Shown here one piece after another: positions 6,789 to 8,472 of a stretch of 8,472 bases of DNA (position 1 is its first letter; the number at the start of each line of letters is the position of its first letter). Both the position numbers and the translations under genes were made by a program. Source of the stretch: Pseudomonas sp. SST3 (lineage in GTDB: Bacteria > Pseudomonadota > Gammaproteobacteria > Pseudomonadales > Pseudomonadaceae); contig NZ_QORI02000049.1 of NCBI RefSeq assembly GCF_003325755.1, positions 1-8,472 on the forward strand. Reading direction: 5' to 3'. The notes under the pieces were generated by a model that saw only the letters and a list, made by a program, of their open reading frames with translations, was not told the origin of the DNA and searched no databases.

Positions 6789-8472
6789 ATGCAAGCTCAG
6801 GGCGTGTTGTTCGGGCAGATCGCCGCCGTCTTCGGCATCGTGATCGCCGGTGTGTGGGGTGCCACGCAATGGACCGCCGCCGCCTTGGGCTACCAGCTAC
6901 GCCTGGGCGCGCCCTGGTTCGACTTCCACGGCACGCCGGTCTATTACCCGTGGAAGCTGTTCGAGTGGTGGTTCTTCTTCGACGCCTACGCGCCGCAGGT
7001 GTTCGACACCGGCGGCATGATCGCGGCGAGCAGCGGCCTGCTGGCCGTGGTGGTCGCCATCGCCATGTCGGTGTGGCGCTCGCGCCAGGCGCGCAAAGTG
7101 ACGACCTATGGCTCGGCCCGCTGGGCCGATGTCGCCGACATTCGCAAGGCCGGGCTGACGCAGCCCGCCGGCGTCTTTCTCGGCCAGCATGACGGCCACT
7201 ACCTGCGGCACGAAGGGCCGGAACACGTCCTGACCTTTGCGCCCACGCGCTCGGGCAAGGGTGTGGGCCTGGTGGTGCCGACGCTGCTGTCCTGGCCGGC
7301 ATCCGCCGTCATCCACGACATCAAGGGCGAGAACTGGCAGATCACCGCTGGCTGGCGTTCGCGCTTCTCGCATTGCCTGCTGTTCAACCCGACCGATGCC
7401 AGTTCGGCGGCCTACAACCCGCTGCTGGAAGTGCGGCGCGGCGCGCATGAGGTGCGCGACGTGCAGAACATCGCCGACATCCTGGTCGATCCCGAAGGTG
7501 CGCTGGAGAAGCGCAACCACTGGGAGAAGACCAGTCACGCGCTGCTGGTCGGTGCCATCCTGCATGTGTTGTACGCGGGCGAAGACAAGACGCTGCGTGG
7601 CGTCGCCAACTTTCTCAGCGATCCAGCCAGCCCGTTCGAGCTGACATTGCACCGGATGATGACGACCAAGCACTTGGGTGATGTGCAGCATCCGGTTGTC
7701 GCCTCCGCCGCCCGCGAAGTGCTCAACAAGAGCGACAACGAGCGCTCGGGCGTGCTCTCCACTGCCATGTCGTTCCTCGGCCTGTACCGCGATCCGACCG
7801 TGGCCGAAGTCACCTCGCGTTGCGACTGGCGCATTGCCGACCTGATCGCTTCAGAGCATCCCGTCTCGCTGTATCTGGTAGTGCCGCCTTCTGACATTTC
7901 GCGCACCAAACCGCTGATCCGGCTGATCCTCAACCAAATCGGACGACGGCTCACCGAATCGCTGGATGGCAGTGATGGCATCCAACGCCGCCACAAGCTG
8001 CTGTTGATGCTCGATGAGTTCCCGGCGCTGGGCCGTCTGGACTTCTTCGAGACCGCGCTGGCCTTCATGGCGGGCTATGGCATCCGCAGCTTCCTCATCG
8101 CGCAGTCGCTCAACCAGATCGACAAGGCATATGGGCAGAACCATTCGATCCTGGACAACTGCCATGTGCGCGTGACCTTCGCTACCAACGACGAACGAAC
8201 GGCCAAACGCATTTCTGAAACCCTCGGCACCGCCACTGAACTGCGCGCCCAGCGCAACTATGCCGGACACAGATTGGCCCCATGGCTCGGCCACCTGATG
8301 GTGTCGCGGCAGGAAACCGCACGGCCACTGCTTACGCCGGGCGAAGTGATGCAACTGCCGACCGATGAAGCGGTGGTGATGGTGTCCAGTGTCGCGCCGA
8401 TCAAGGCGAAGAAGCTGCGCTATTTCGCCGATGCCAATTTCAAGCAGCGGGTATTACCGCCGCCTTCGGTGA
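6789..8472 (+). CDS. traG: Conjugative coupling protein TraG (VirD4 family T4CP), 3' end outside window
   Basis: This inner-membrane ATPase links the relaxosome to the type IV secretion channel and drives DNA transfer. The frame is open from ATG 6789 to the last base, giving 561 codons in view. Two N-terminal membrane segments are seen: residues about 7-25 (LFGQIAAVFGIVIAGVWG) and about 77-97 (MIAASSGLLAVVVAIAMSVW), with a short aromatic-rich periplasmic loop between. The Walker A motif is APTRSGKG at residues 151-158, with Lys157, then VGLVVPTLLSWP. The Walker B motif is LLLMLDE at 404-410, followed by FPALGRLDFFE. IKGENWQITAGWR and SFLIAQSLNQI are further family segments. No frameshift is visible, in contrast to the efflux genes. 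Family members are usually about 620-670 residues, so roughly 60-110 residues should lie beyond the window. In Tn4371-like elements trbB and other trb genes follow; that cannot be checked here. A separate transcription unit is suggested by the upstream hairpins. Confidence 0.93.
   Translation, partial: MQAQGVLFGQIAAVFGIVIAGVWGATQWTAAALGYQLRLGAPWFDFHGTPVYYPWKLFEWWFFFDAYAPQVFDTGGMIAASSGLLAVVVAIAMSVWRSRQARKVTTYGSARWADVADIRKAGLTQPAGVFLGQHDGHYLRHEGPEHVLTFAPTRSGKGVGLVVPTLLSWPASAVIHDIKGENWQITAGWRSRFSHCLLFNPTDASSAAYNPLLEVRRGAHEVRDVQNIADILVDPEGALEKRNHWEKTSHALLVGAILHVLYAGEDKTLRGVANFLSDPASPFELTLHRMMTTKHLGDVQHPVVASAAREVLNKSDNERSGVLSTAMSFLGLYRDPTVAEVTSRCDWRIADLIASEHPVSLYLVVPPSDISRTKPLIRLILNQIGRRLTESLDGSDGIQRRHKLLLMLDEFPALGRLDFFETALAFMAGYGIRSFLIAQSLNQIDKAYGQNHSILDNCHVRVTFATNDERTAKRISETLGTATELRAQRNYAGHRLAPWLGHLMVSRQETARPLLTPGEVMQLPTDEAVVMVSSVAPIKAKKLRYFADANFKQRVLPPPSV

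Noticed and set aside
6897..7691. A 264-residue minus-strand ORF, and other long minus-strand ORFs opposite the permease and traG.
   Set aside because: They lie opposite strongly supported coding frames in GC-rich DNA, where antisense ORFs are common, and show no family motifs or convincing start signals.
1..8472. CRISPR arrays, tRNA or rRNA genes, insertion sequence ends and attachment sites.
   Set aside because: No regularly spaced repeats, tRNA-like cloverleaf, rRNA sequence, transposase gene or terminal inverted repeats were seen on either strand.

Overview
The window is GC-rich, densely coded on the + strand only, and looks like part of a mobile element from a Gram-negative proteobacterium. 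The beta/gamma range (Burkholderiales, Pseudomonas or Stenotrophomonas-like hosts) is my inference from codon use and gene families. Two modules meet here. Positions 59-5336 carry a tripartite RND drug-efflux operon of the MexEF-OprN type. Positions 6292-8472 carry conjugation functions: an EexN-type entry-exclusion lipoprotein and the VirD4/TraG coupling protein. A LysR-type regulator (5351-6295) lies between them. From family knowledge, lysR-eexN-traG beside resistance cargo recalls Tn4371-family integrative and conjugative elements, where a trb gene cluster follows traG. That cluster is not in view, so the attribution is an inference.

Layout. Positions 1-58 are an abnormal block made only of homopolymer runs of 3-5 bases and are probably a contig-end artefact. 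Positions 59-557 hold the 3' part of the periplasmic adaptor gene, with a +1 frameshift near 240-242. The inner-membrane RND permease is intact at 577-3744. The outer-membrane factor lipoprotein gene at 3737-5336 overlaps it by 8 bases and carries a second +1 frameshift near 4727-4730. The LysR gene follows after 14 bases and shares an ATGA overlap with eexN (6292-6552). An intrinsic-terminator-like hairpin at 6595-6627 ends this gene string. The 236-base gap before traG holds this hairpin, a tandem 11-bp repeat, a weak promoter candidate and a second strong hairpin. traG starts at 6789 and is still open at the window end.

How the genes work together. Adaptor, permease and outer-membrane factor would form a proton-driven pump spanning both membranes. 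The co-oriented LysR protein is the obvious candidate regulator of the pump, because MexEF-OprN and BpeEF-OprC systems are controlled by LysR-type activators. It may instead belong to the conjugation backbone, since it is tightly coupled to eexN. TraG would pass the relaxosome to the type IV secretion channel, while EexN would limit redundant entry of the same element. As sequenced, two of the three pump genes are frame-broken. Given the abnormal contig end, sequencing error is a serious alternative to real decay.

The most interesting parts are the cargo/backbone junction, with its LysR-eexN coupling and its small structured control region upstream of traG. I do not see a clearly new biological system.
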